Positions 1 to 6,292 are shown, numbered from the stretch's first letter. The stretch is 8,030 bases of DNA from DUUS01 sp964416365 (GCA_964416365.1 CAYQDO010000036.1:1-8030), one strand, 5' to 3'. The notes: generated by a model not told the origin, from the letters alone. A program made the numbers and translations.

Positions 1-32
1 TTAATTGTGTCAAAATCTAAAAAAAATAACAC

Positions 33-59
33 TTGACAAAACTTAGATAGTCATATAAC
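33..59 (+). promoter_or_regulatory. Candidate promoter of the surface-protein gene
   Basis: A perfect -35 hexamer TTGACA (33-38) is followed by TATAAC (54-59). The spacer is only 15 bp, shorter than the preferred 17, which lowers confidence. A start near base 66 would leave a leader of about 80 bases before the GTG start, containing the two dyads at 85-101 and 104-120. The AT-rich leader offers other -10-like words, so this assignment is provisional. Confidence 0.4.
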
Positions 60-84
60 AAATCATTTTTAAATTATATTAGAA

Positions 85-101
85 TTTTCTAGTATAGAAA
101 A
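85..101. repeat. Inverted repeat in the leader of the surface-protein gene
   Basis: TTTTCTA (85-91) and TAGAAAA (95-101) are perfect complements around a 3-base GTA centre. There is no T-tract after it, so it is not a terminator on the + strand. It could be a protein-binding dyad or a small leader hairpin. AT-rich DNA gives such matches by chance, so the functional claim is weak. Confidence 0.4.
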
Positions 102-103
102 AG

Positions 104-120
104 TAGCATATAAAGTGCTA
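104..120. repeat. Second inverted repeat in the same leader
   Basis: TAGCA (104-108) is repeated inverted as TGCTA (116-120) with a 7-base centre. It lies three bases after the first dyad and ends 28 bases before the GTG start. Two adjacent dyads between a TTGACA-type promoter and a surface-protein gene could be operator half-sites or leader hairpins. No known operator family is recognised. Confidence 0.3.
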
Positions 121-148
121 AGATATTATTATAGAAAGTAGGATAGAA

Positions 149-1579
149 GTGAAGAAGTTAATATTTTTATTTTCAGTGTTATTAGGCGGTTTTGGTTTTA
201 CTTTAAAAGTTAGTGCATATGAAGGTTTTGTACTCCCGGAAAGTATAATCAGAATTACTAACACAAATTCCTATCAGATTGAATACACCGGTGATTTAAC
301 TGGCTTAGAATTTAGTTCTCATTATCAATATGGAGGAAATTCATATGGATCTGACATAAATGATAAAATAATTGATATTACTCCAACGGGAGAAATAACA
401 GCTGTGAATTCTGGTATTGCGATAGTTGATGTTAATTGTGTTGATCGTGATGATAGTGCATGTAATGCCTATATCGGTGGAGGTATTAGTTTTACAGTGT
501 TTGTAGATATAGATAGTACATATACTGATAAAATTACTGCTATCATTAATGAAATTAATGCTAAAATTGATTTGGTTGAAGAAAAAATGAATACTTTAGA
601 TAAATCAGCAGTTAGACTTCCTGTAGTTCCAGAATTTATGGATCTTAGTATAGATATGACATCAAATGATATAGCAGGAAAAATTATTGGGACATATAGA
701 GGGTATGGTAATGACTTTATAAGTTACTGTTTACCAAGTTATGAAATTGACGATCCTAATGTTAGAATTGAAGTTAGACCTCAAAATAATAAACTGCTTT
801 TAATAGGAATGTATGGTTATGGTCAAATTCAAGTATCTTTAGATGATACCAATGCTAATTTGCGATCTATATCTGTTAATGTTCCAAAGGTTAAAGTGCA
901 AGTTGATGTCGAATATGCTACTGGCAATGCAAGTGATAAAGAAACTGTCCTAAACTTTGCTAAAGATTTTCCAATTATTCACAAAAATTATATTAATTTA
1001 ACTGGAGAAGAGACATCACTTGATGAAGTTCTTAATCAGCAATTTGAAGGTTCAACGGTAGAACAAACTTTAAAAGATAATAATATCTTCTATTATTTTG
1101 ATCCTCGAATGGGTGATGGTGGTATGCAACCTTTCGTAGCTGGTCAAATAGCATTAGGAAAAAATGATATTTATTATACAGCAAAAGAAATCAAAATTTG
1201 GAGTGTCTTAAGATTACCTAAAATGGATGAAGGCGATACAATAGAAGGTCTTCAAAAATATTTTGATAATCTATATGGCGATATGTATGATATTACCGTA
1301 GAAAACTCAGAAGAATATGTTGGATATTACACAGCTTTCTTTAAAGAAAAAGAACAATTATCATTCTTTGATAAGATTATTAATTTCTTTATTCCAACTG
1401 TTTATGCCGATGAAATTGATTATGATTTTGCCTTTAGTTTTGCTTTAGAAGAAGCTGAAGAAACAAATAATCCAAAAACCGGCGACAGTATATTAAATTA
1501 TATAAGTCTCGGAGCCCTTTCAACTATTGGATTAGTTGGTTGTGGCATATATTTAAGTAAACATAAGAAAATGAACTAG
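149..1579 (+). CDS. Sortase-anchored surface protein with Ig-like (Big2-type) regions
   Basis: Predicted secreted, wall-anchored protein of 476 residues; its ligand is unknown. The N-terminus (MKKLIFLF...KVSA) is a signal peptide with likely cleavage after Ala23. Residues 27-120 end in a Big2-like pattern (DITPTGEITAVNSGIAIVDV) and carry Cys97 and Cys105, which could pair. Residues 125-152 are charged and heptad-like, a probable short coiled coil. Residues 160-250 look like a second beta-rich Ig-like unit. Residues 255-405 are acidic and not recognised. The C-terminus is a sorting signal: NPKTG at 441-445, a hydrophobic helix at about 448-470, and a basic tail KHKKMN. NPKTG is a variant of LPXTG, so the partner sortase class is uncertain. 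The start is GTG (149) after a weak TAGGATA; no in-frame ATG occurs for 146 codons and the signal peptide requires this start. A second AxA-like site (TVYAD, 417-421) precedes the sorting signal. Confidence 0.8.
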   Translation: MKKLIFLFSVLLGGFGFTLKVSAYEGFVLPESIIRITNTNSYQIEYTGDLTGLEFSSHYQYGGNSYGSDINDKIIDITPTGEITAVNSGIAIVDVNCVDRDDSACNAYIGGGISFTVFVDIDSTYTDKITAIINEINAKIDLVEEKMNTLDKSAVRLPVVPEFMDLSIDMTSNDIAGKIIGTYRGYGNDFISYCLPSYEIDDPNVRIEVRPQNNKLLLIGMYGYGQIQVSLDDTNANLRSISVNVPKVKVQVDVEYATGNASDKETVLNFAKDFPIIHKNYINLTGEETSLDEVLNQQFEGSTVEQTLKDNNIFYYFDPRMGDGGMQPFVAGQIALGKNDIYYTAKEIKIWSVLRLPKMDEGDTIEGLQKYFDNLYGDMYDITVENSEEYVGYYTAFFKEKEQLSFFDKIINFFIPTVYADEIDYDFAFSFALEEAEETNNPKTGDSILNYISLGALSTIGLVGCGIYLSKHKKMN

Positions 1580-1598
1580 TAATCTAGTTCTTTTTTTT
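1573..1598 (+). terminator. Intrinsic terminator overlapping the surface-protein stop codon
   Basis: GAACTAG (1573-1579) pairs perfectly with CTAGTTC (1584-1590) around a TAAT loop, followed by eight Ts (1591-1598). The stop codon TAG (1577-1579) forms part of the left arm, so the gene and its terminator share bases. Confidence 0.85.
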
Positions 1599-1606
1599 GA
1601 TATAAT
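1598..1606 (+). promoter_or_regulatory. Extended -10 promoter of the amidotransferase-like gene
   Basis: TGATATAAT is a perfect extended -10 (TGn plus TATAAT at 1601-1606). It begins on the last T of the preceding terminator. The -35 position falls inside the terminator hairpin and has no good TTGACA match, so the TG extension probably substitutes. Transcription would begin near 1613, just before the Shine-Dalgarno TAAGGAGG at 1616-1623. Confidence 0.65.
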
Positions 1607-1627
1607 TATTCATGATAAGGAGGTTTT

Positions 1628-2287
1628 ATGAAACCAGTTATCGGTATTGTCAGTAGTTTAAATAAATCCTATAATATTACTGTTAATGATGCATGCGTGT
1701 TAGCCATTGAAAAATCAGGTGGAGAACCAATTGTTTTAGTGACCAAAAAAGATGATGTCATCGGGGATAATATATTAAATATATGTGATGGTTTTTTATT
1801 TCAAGGTGGATATAAAATGGAAGATTATCAATTAAAAATTTTAGAGTATGCTAATAAAAATAAGAAACCAATTTTAGGCATTTGTTTAGGCCATCAATTA
1901 ATTGCTACTTATTTTGAGGGGTTTGGATGTATAAGTCGTATATCGGATATAGACTGCGAAAGAGATATTAACCATAATCCTAGTGAATCTATCGAAGATA
2001 AGAGTTTTTTAGCTCATAAAATTTATATTGATAAAAATAGTTATATGTATAATATGTTTGGTCCTGAAATAAATGTTAATAGTCGTCATATTAAAGCTGT
2101 AACCAAAGTAAATAAACCGTTTATTATTTCTGCTAAAGCTGAAGATGGTATTATTGAGGCAATTGAATATATTGATCAGGATAATTATATTGTAGGTATG
2201 CAGTTTCATCCGGAAGATATTGCAGAATTAAAACCAGTATTTGATAATTTTATAGAAAGAATAAAACAAAATAAGAAATCAAAATGA
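1628..2287 (+). CDS. Class I glutamine amidotransferase-like hydrolase (PuuD / peptidase C26 type)
   Basis: Cytosolic hydrolase of 219 residues with the class I amidotransferase fold. PuuD relatives cleave gamma-glutamyl bonds, for example gamma-glutamyl-GABA. Visible elements: the first strand PVIGIVSS (3-10), the glycine turn GFLFQGGY (55-62), the nucleophile elbow GICLGHQ with catalytic Cys86, the C26-like segments NSRHIKAV (151-158) and AEDGIIEAIE (171-180), and MQFHPED with His194 and Glu196 completing the triad. Length is slightly below the usual ~240-250. Two points are unlike typical PuuD: the elbow is GICLGHQ instead of GICRGMQ, and the first glycine loop has Gln where Pro is common. 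Substrate is therefore uncertain. The strong Shine-Dalgarno TAAGGAGG supports the ATG at 1628. It appears monocistronic, with its own extended -10 promoter and its own terminator. No putrescine-pathway gene is nearby. Confidence 0.82.
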   Translation: MKPVIGIVSSLNKSYNITVNDACVLAIEKSGGEPIVLVTKKDDVIGDNILNICDGFLFQGGYKMEDYQLKILEYANKNKKPILGICLGHQLIATYFEGFGCISRISDIDCERDINHNPSESIEDKSFLAHKIYIDKNSYMYNMFGPEINVNSRHIKAVTKVNKPFIISAKAEDGIIEAIEYIDQDNYIVGMQFHPEDIAELKPVFDNFIERIKQNKKSK

Positions 2288-2301
2288 TTTCTTTTTATTT
2301 T
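2273..2301 (+). terminator. Intrinsic terminator containing the amidotransferase stop codon
   Basis: AAGAAATC (2273-2280) pairs with GATTTCTT (2286-2293) around an AAAAT loop, followed by TTTATTTT (2294-2301). The stop TGA (2285-2287) lies at the loop/right-arm boundary. The stem is AT-rich and the T-tract has one interruption, so it is weaker than the terminators at 1573 and 5582. Confidence 0.65.
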
Positions 2302-2310
2302 GAATATAAT
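2301..2310 (+). promoter_or_regulatory. -10 promoter of the LigD-like repair operon
   Basis: A perfect TATAAT (2305-2310) follows directly on the T-tract of the previous terminator. An upstream TG is two bases away instead of one, so it is not a canonical extended -10. There is no clear -35. The predicted start near 2317 gives a leader of about 28 bases with GTGGTGA (2334-2340) as Shine-Dalgarno before the ATG at 2345. Confidence 0.5.
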
Positions 2311-2344
2311 TTTTATTTAGATTTAAACTAATAGTGGTGATTTA

Positions 2345-2893
2345 ATGGATAAGCTATCTATATATCAAAAGAAGAGAGATTTCAATAAAACTAAAGAGCC
2401 TAAAGGAAAAATAGGAAAAACTCGTAAGAAACTAAAATTTGTAGTCCAACATCATATTGCTACTAAAGATCATTATGATCTCCGGTTAGAATGGGAAGGA
2501 GTATTAAAAAGCTGGGCTGTACCTAAAGGTCCATCTTATAATCCTCAGGATAAAAGATTAGCTATCGAAGTAGAAGATCATCCTTTAAGTTATCGTAATT
2601 TTGAAGGAGTAATTCCTGAGGGAGAGTATGGGGCAGGTCCCGTGATGATTTGGGATGAAGGAACGTGGGAGCCAATAACTGATATTAAAGTGGGATTTAA
2701 AAAAGGTATGCTTAAATTTATATTAAATGGTAAAAAATTAATAGGTAACTGGGCTTTAGTACATATGAAAGAAAATCAGTGGCTTTTAATCAAAGAAAAA
2801 GATAAATATAGTAATGATATTGTTGATTTAACTAAATATGATAAAAGTATTCGAACTGGGCGCTCTATGAAAGAGATTGAAAAAGATGAATAG
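2345..2893 (+). CDS. Stand-alone LigD 3'-phosphoesterase (PE) domain protein
   Basis: Predicted nuclease/phosphatase that cleans 3' ends, removing 3'-phosphates and terminal ribonucleotides so they can be extended or ligated. All 182 residues form one PE domain. The N-terminal KRDFNKTKEP gives Arg11, Asp12 and Glu18. The core VQHHIATKDHYDLRLE supplies Gln35, His37, His43, Asp45 and Arg47. AVPKGPS gives Lys61, and RLAIEVEDHP gives Arg71, Glu77 and His79, followed by Tyr83. These match, in order and mostly in spacing, the residues known to matter in Pseudomonas LigD PE, so the active site looks intact. In most bacteria this domain is fused to a ligase and polymerase in LigD; here it ends after the domain. 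The start is supported by GGTGA four bases upstream. Its stop overlaps the next gene by 8 bases, implying translational coupling to the polymerase. Confidence 0.93.
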   Translation: MDKLSIYQKKRDFNKTKEPKGKIGKTRKKLKFVVQHHIATKDHYDLRLEWEGVLKSWAVPKGPSYNPQDKRLAIEVEDHPLSYRNFEGVIPEGEYGAGPVMIWDEGTWEPITDIKVGFKKGMLKFILNGKKLIGNWALVHMKENQWLLIKEKDKYSNDIVDLTKYDKSIRTGRSMKEIEKDE

Positions 2894-3752
2894 GAATGAA
2901 ATCATTATAGAATCAGTCAAAATAAGTAATCCTGGTAAATTAATTTTTCATAACCCAGATATAACTAAAAAAGAAATAGTTTTATATTATCAAAAAGTAG
3001 CTTCCAGAATGATGCCATTTATTAAAAACCGCATCTTAAGTTCAGTACGATGTCCTAGTGGCATAGAGGGCGAATGTTTTTACAAGAAACATTTAGAAAC
3101 AGATGATAAAGGTATTAAAATGATTAAACTAGAAAATGAAAGCGGAAAAAAAGAAGATTATTATTATATTACGGAATTATCTGGGTTAATATCTGAAGCA
3201 CAAATGAATACTATTGAATTTCATGTATGGGGTAGTAGAGTACCTAAGATAGATAAACCAGATATGATGGTTTTTGATTTAGACCCGGATGAAAAATTAG
3301 ATATTGCTAAATTAAGAGAAGGAGTTAAAGATTTAAAAAGTATTTTAGATGAGTTATCTTTAATATCTTTTTTAAAAACCAGTGGTGGTAAAGGGTATCA
3401 TATTGTTATTCCTTTTAAGCCATCAGTATCTTGGAACAAATTCAGAGAGTTTGCTAAGAATATTGCTTTGTTAATGGAAGATAAGTGGCCAAGTAAGTAT
3501 ACCAGTAATATGCGTAAAACCAATCGTAAGAATAAAATATATATAGATTGGGTCAGAAATGCTAAGAGTGCTACAAGTATTGCTCCATATTCTTTAAGAA
3601 TTAAAAAAAAGGCACCAGTATCAATGCCAATCAAATGGAGTGAGTTAGATAAAATAGCTCCCAGTGATATTACGATGAAAGAAGCTCTTAGAAGATTAAA
3701 AAATAAAAATCCATGGAAAGACTTTTTCAAAATAGAGCAATATTTAAAATAA
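2886..3752 (+). CDS. Stand-alone LigD-type primase/polymerase (PolDom)
   Basis: Archaeo-eukaryotic primase-family polymerase that fills short gaps and extends ends, typically preferring ribonucleotides and 5'-phosphate gaps. The 288-residue protein is one PolDom, near the usual domain size. Visible elements: the N-terminal ISNPGKLIF, the VFDLDPDE motif with metal ligands Asp131 and Asp133, KTSGGKGYHI with Ser166 and His172, IYIDWVRN with the third carboxylate Asp221 and Arg224, and PYSLR with Arg238. Spacings between these residues agree with Pseudomonas LigD Pol (Asp669, Asp671, Ser704, His710, Asp759, Arg776, from memory), so it should be active. A TTG at 2877 could also start this frame, adding three residues. 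I prefer ATG 2886, which overlaps the phosphoesterase stop. No ligase domain is fused to it. Gene order PE then Pol matches Pseudomonas LigD with the central ligase missing. Confidence 0.93.
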   Translation: MNRNEIIIESVKISNPGKLIFHNPDITKKEIVLYYQKVASRMMPFIKNRILSSVRCPSGIEGECFYKKHLETDDKGIKMIKLENESGKKEDYYYITELSGLISEAQMNTIEFHVWGSRVPKIDKPDMMVFDLDPDEKLDIAKLREGVKDLKSILDELSLISFLKTSGGKGYHIVIPFKPSVSWNKFREFAKNIALLMEDKWPSKYTSNMRKTNRKNKIYIDWVRNAKSATSIAPYSLRIKKKAPVSMPIKWSELDKIAPSDITMKEALRRLKNKNPWKDFFKIEQYLK

Positions 3753-3763
3753 GATATGGTTAC

Positions 3764-4243
3764 ATGAGAGAAAGAATAGTTCATCCTTTTGGTCCTGTTT
3801 TTGACGAAAATTCTAAAATTCTTTTTGTAGGGTCAATTGCTAGTGTTAAATCAAGGGAATATGGGTATCCATACGCCAGCCCTCATAATCGTTTCTGGAA
3901 AGTCCTCGAAATTATTTTCAATGAAAAAATTACTGATCATAAAGCATTTTTATTGAAACATCATATTGCTCTTTGGGACTCGATTAAATCCTGTGACATA
4001 GTCGCCTCTAGTGATGCCAGCATTAAAAACATTGAAGTTAATGAAATATGGGAAATTACCCCAAACAGTCGAATAAAAGTAGTATTTACTAACGGCAAAA
4101 AAGCCTATAAAATTTATCGAAAATATATTTATCCTAAAACTTTAATACCAGCGATTTTCTTACCATCTACTAGTCCGGCTAATGCTAGTAAAAAACTAAA
4201 AGATTTAGTAGAGGATTACCGGATTATTTTAAAATATTTGTAG
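3764..4243 (+). CDS. DNA-deoxyinosine glycosylase (uracil-DNA glycosylase superfamily, family 6)
   Basis: Predicted base-excision enzyme of 159 residues that removes hypoxanthine (deaminated adenine), possibly uracil, from DNA. The family pattern is clear: HPFGPVFDENSKILFVGS (7-24), the first motif SVKSREYGYPYASP, then HNRFW in which Asn42 matches the catalytic Asn described for the archaeal family 6 enzyme. IALWDSIKSC (68-77), SSDASIKN, VVFTNGKKAY (106-115) and the second motif LPSTSPAN (133-140) follow. The frame is open from ATG 3713, inside the polymerase gene. I choose ATG 3764 because the family begins just before HPF and this lies 11 bases after the polymerase stop. Neither start has a strong Shine-Dalgarno, so coupling to upstream translation is likely. 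It is the third gene of the PE-Pol operon. No clear terminator follows, so read-through into the carboxypeptidase gene is possible. Confidence 0.88.
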   Translation: MRERIVHPFGPVFDENSKILFVGSIASVKSREYGYPYASPHNRFWKVLEIIFNEKITDHKAFLLKHHIALWDSIKSCDIVASSDASIKNIEVNEIWEITPNSRIKVVFTNGKKAYKIYRKYIYPKTLIPAIFLPSTSPANASKKLKDLVEDYRIILKYL

Positions 4244-4281
4244 TGTCAAGTAAAAGGATTTTTAAATGAGGTTATTAAATT

Positions 4282-4313
4282 CTCCTAAAGAATATGTTAT
4301 ATTTAAATAGGAG
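4282..4313 (+). promoter_or_regulatory. Inverted repeat able to mask the carboxypeptidase Shine-Dalgarno
   Basis: CTCCTA (4282-4287) is complementary to TAGGAG (4308-4313), which is the core of the ribosome-binding site for the gene at 4321. Inside it AATAT (4291-4295) can pair with ATATT (4299-4303). In a transcript reading through from the repair operon, the ribosome site could be folded away. A transcript from the local promoter (4295-4303) would lack the left arm. Stem stability is modest. Confidence 0.35.
4295..4303 (+). promoter_or_regulatory. Extended -10 promoter of the M14 carboxypeptidase gene
   Basis: TGTTATATT fits an extended -10 (TGn plus TATATT at 4298-4303). A weak -35 candidate TTAAAT sits at 4275-4280 with a 17-bp spacer. 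A start near 4310 would put the transcript start on or just inside the Shine-Dalgarno (AGGAGGA, 4309-4315), leaving an unusually short leader. An upstream start is possible instead. Confidence 0.4.
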
Positions 4314-4320
4314 GACACCT

Positions 4321-5583
4321 ATGAAAGTTATCTTTAAATTAATACTTATTTTGGTAATATTGTTCTTCTTCTATTTATATATTTTTAAAAGAGGAGGAGT
4401 ACTTATCAAAACTGATCCTGAAAATATAGATATCATTGTTAATTCTCAAGAATCAGATAACGCTATAGTTAAAGAATTTGCTAAGGGAATGAAATCCAAT
4501 GATTATCTGAAAACAATTAACAAGAAAACCGAAGTTATAAAACAAGGAAATAAAAAATATCAAAATGTTAAATATAATTTCGAAAAACTATTGAAGTATT
4601 CTGATATAGAACAGATAATTACGGACTTAAATAAATCAAAGATTGTTACAGCAGAAATAATAGGTAACAGTGTAGATAATAGAAATATCTATTCTATAGC
4701 CATTGGAAAAGGAAGTAAGCATATTTTATTTAATGGGAATATCCATGCTGCTGAAGTTGCTAATACCATGTATATAATTAAGTATATAGCTGATTTCGTT
4801 AATAAATATGAAGCTAAAGATGAAAATATAGTTAAACTATTAAATGATATTAAAATTATCGTTGTTCCTAGTAGTAATCCTGATGGTTACGAAGCTTGTT
4901 TATTTGGGGTAAATTCAATTAATAATAAAAAACTTTATATATTCGATAATAAAGAAAAAATAATATTTAAGACCTATAAAGGAAATGCTAACGGAGTAGA
5001 CCTTAATCGTAATTTTCCATCTCAGCATGGTGGTCTATATTATAAAGATAATGAGTTATCAGAGGTAGTATCTTCAAAGCCATCGATTGGCTATTTTGAC
5101 TACTATCCAGGAGAAAGTTTAGGAAGTGAACCAGAAACTAAAGCTTTAATGTATTGGTTTAATAAATATTTAGAAAATGCTTATGCTTTTATAGATTTAC
5201 ATAGTGCGGGAAGAGTTATTTATTCTGGTAAACCAAACCTATCTAAATCACTAAATAATGATAGTAATAAATTAGCTACAATGGTAAATAGAATTAATGA
5301 ATATGAAGCTTATGGAAGTGAATTCGAAGATGTTGGTTATGGTAATGATGGCACAGCTACCGATTATGCCACGGAAATAGCTTCAGAATTTAAATTTAGT
5401 GAAAAAACCGGTCGTTTAACTGCAAATCAATATCAAAATCCTAAAGTAGAAAATGCCAGCTTTGGTGCAATCACTTTAGAATCTTTAGAAGAATATACTT
5501 TTGAGTTAAGTATTATTAAAATGGAATACTATGATAAGAATTTAGCCGAGGCATATACTTCTTTAATTGAAAGTTACAAATAA
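4321..5583 (+). CDS. Membrane-anchored M14 family zinc carboxypeptidase
   Basis: Zinc metallopeptidase of 420 residues expected outside the cell, tethered by an N-terminal helix (residues 5-22). Bacterial M14 enzymes often trim peptidoglycan peptides (gamma-D-Glu-diaminopimelate type) or secreted peptides; which applies here is not shown. Catalytic landmarks are present: zinc ligands His142 and Glu145 in GNIHAAE, VVPSSNPDGYE (181-191), substrate-binding Arg230 in GVDLNRNFP, the third zinc ligand His294 in FIDLHSAG, and the general base Glu387 in ITLESLE. Residues 25-110 are a low-complexity, Lys/Asn-rich linker or propeptide region. The frame is open nine codons further upstream (4294), but AGGAGGA at 4309-4315 sits correctly for ATG 4321, and the extra codons would cover the ribosome site. 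The gene ends in a bidirectional terminator shared with the convergent hemolysin III-type gene. Confidence 0.9.
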   Translation: MKVIFKLILILVILFFFYLYIFKRGGVLIKTDPENIDIIVNSQESDNAIVKEFAKGMKSNDYLKTINKKTEVIKQGNKKYQNVKYNFEKLLKYSDIEQIITDLNKSKIVTAEIIGNSVDNRNIYSIAIGKGSKHILFNGNIHAAEVANTMYIIKYIADFVNKYEAKDENIVKLLNDIKIIVVPSSNPDGYEACLFGVNSINNKKLYIFDNKEKIIFKTYKGNANGVDLNRNFPSQHGGLYYKDNELSEVVSSKPSIGYFDYYPGESLGSEPETKALMYWFNKYLENAYAFIDLHSAGRVIYSGKPNLSKSLNNDSNKLATMVNRINEYEAYGSEFEDVGYGNDGTATDYATEIASEFKFSEKTGRLTANQYQNPKVENASFGAITLESLEEYTFELSIIKMEYYDKNLAEAYTSLIESYK

Positions 5584-5608
5584 AAACTAGTTTTCATAAC
5601 TAGTTTTT
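5582..5608. terminator. Bidirectional terminator between convergent genes
   Basis: AAAAACTAGTT (5582-5592) and AACTAGTTTTT (5598-5608) are perfect 11-bp complements around TTCAT. The symmetric A and T ends let it work on both strands. It overlaps the carboxypeptidase stop TAA (5581-5583) on the + strand and the TrhA-like stop (5607-5609) on the - strand, so one 27-base element holds parts of two stops and two terminators. The run of Ts is only five on each side, so efficiency may be moderate. Confidence 0.75.
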
Positions 5609-6284
5609 AAATGATATAAAGTAATATACATAAAAAATGAAGTAAGCTTCCAATATCAACCATAATATGGAAAATACTGTGAAAATATTTAACCTTCTTA
5701 CCAAACATATAAAAGATTGCTCCGAGGGTATATGAAATACCACCAAAAACTAATAGGATAGTACCGGGTTTACCAATTGCTTCAACCAAATTTGATGACG
5801 CAAATATAATACACCATCCCATAACTAAATAGCAGATCATGGAAAATATTTTATATTTTTTTAAATCTATGGAATTTAAGATAATACCAATAGTAGTCAT
5901 CGTCCATATTCCTATAAATAATGCCCAAGCTAGGGTAGGATTATAAATTCTTATTGAACATAATAGAATCGGAGTGTAAGTTCCAGCAATTAATATAAAT
6001 ATAGTACAGTGGTCTAATATTTGAAAAACTTTCTTAGCTGTTGCTGTTTTAGGACTTAATCCATGATAAATACTAGAAATAGTATATAAAATAATCATAG
6101 AAAGCCCAAAAACTAAAGAACCAGCTATAGCATAACCATTATGATTAGTAATTGCAAAAATCAAACATAATACTAAAGCAGTTATGCCAATAACACCTCC
6201 TATGATATGAGTAACCATATTCATAATTTCTTCGCCTTTAGTATAATTAGGTAGTTCACGATCTTTTAATTTTGTTCTTTTCAT
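5607..6284 (-). CDS. trhA: TrhA / hemolysin III family (PAQR-like) integral membrane protein
   Basis: Seven-helix membrane protein of 225 residues, close to the family norm. The family includes Bacillus hemolysin III and E. coli TrhA (YqfA), linked to membrane lipid/energy homeostasis; the hemolysin name reflects early heterologous assays and should not be read as virulence. Helices span roughly 25-47, 51-72, 88-110, 117-137, 146-163, 174-194 and 205-224. Conserved signatures: EEIMNMVTH (Glu19, Asn22, His26), SSIYH (His74), LDHCTIFILIAGTYTP (Asp91, His92), and FHSIFHIMVDIGSLLHF (His202, His206, His216). By analogy with PAQR receptors, His74, His202 and His206 would bind zinc. AAGGAG lies 4 bases upstream of the ATG and overlaps the stop of the HAD gene; with an 8-base gap the two genes form one operon. 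Confidence 0.92.
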   Translation of the reverse strand: MKRTKLKDRELPNYTKGEEIMNMVTHIIGGVIGITALVLCLIFAITNHNGYAIAGSLVFGLSMIILYTISSIYHGLSPKTATAKKVFQILDHCTIFILIAGTYTPILLCSIRIYNPTLAWALFIGIWTMTTIGIILNSIDLKKYKIFSMICYLVMGWCIIFASSNLVEAIGKPGTILLVFGGISYTLGAIFYMFGKKVKYFHSIFHIMVDIGSLLHFLCILLYII

Positions 6285-6292
6285 TTTTCTCC

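Noticed and set aside
2009..2209. Minus-strand open frame of 66 codons
   Set aside because: It lies wholly inside the amidotransferase-like gene, is low-complexity Ile/Asn/Phe-rich, and has no family resemblance; it is an antisense shadow.
3713..3763. N-terminal extension of the glycosylase from ATG 3713
   Set aside because: It overlaps 40 bases of the polymerase gene, has no ribosome site, and the family begins close to the HPF motif just after ATG 3764.
3398..3784. Minus-strand open frame of 128 codons
   Set aside because: It is antisense to the polymerase gene whose catalytic motifs are intact; the hydrophobic translation is what AT-rich Lys/Asn coding produces on the opposite strand.
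4294..4320. Upstream start of the M14 carboxypeptidase at 4294
   Set aside because: The extra nine codons run through the AGGAGGA ribosome site that fits ATG 4321.
5610..5620. TGATATAAA promoter-like word after the bidirectional terminator
   Set aside because: It lies inside the 3' end of the trhA-like gene on the opposite strand, with no plus-strand gene downstream to drive.
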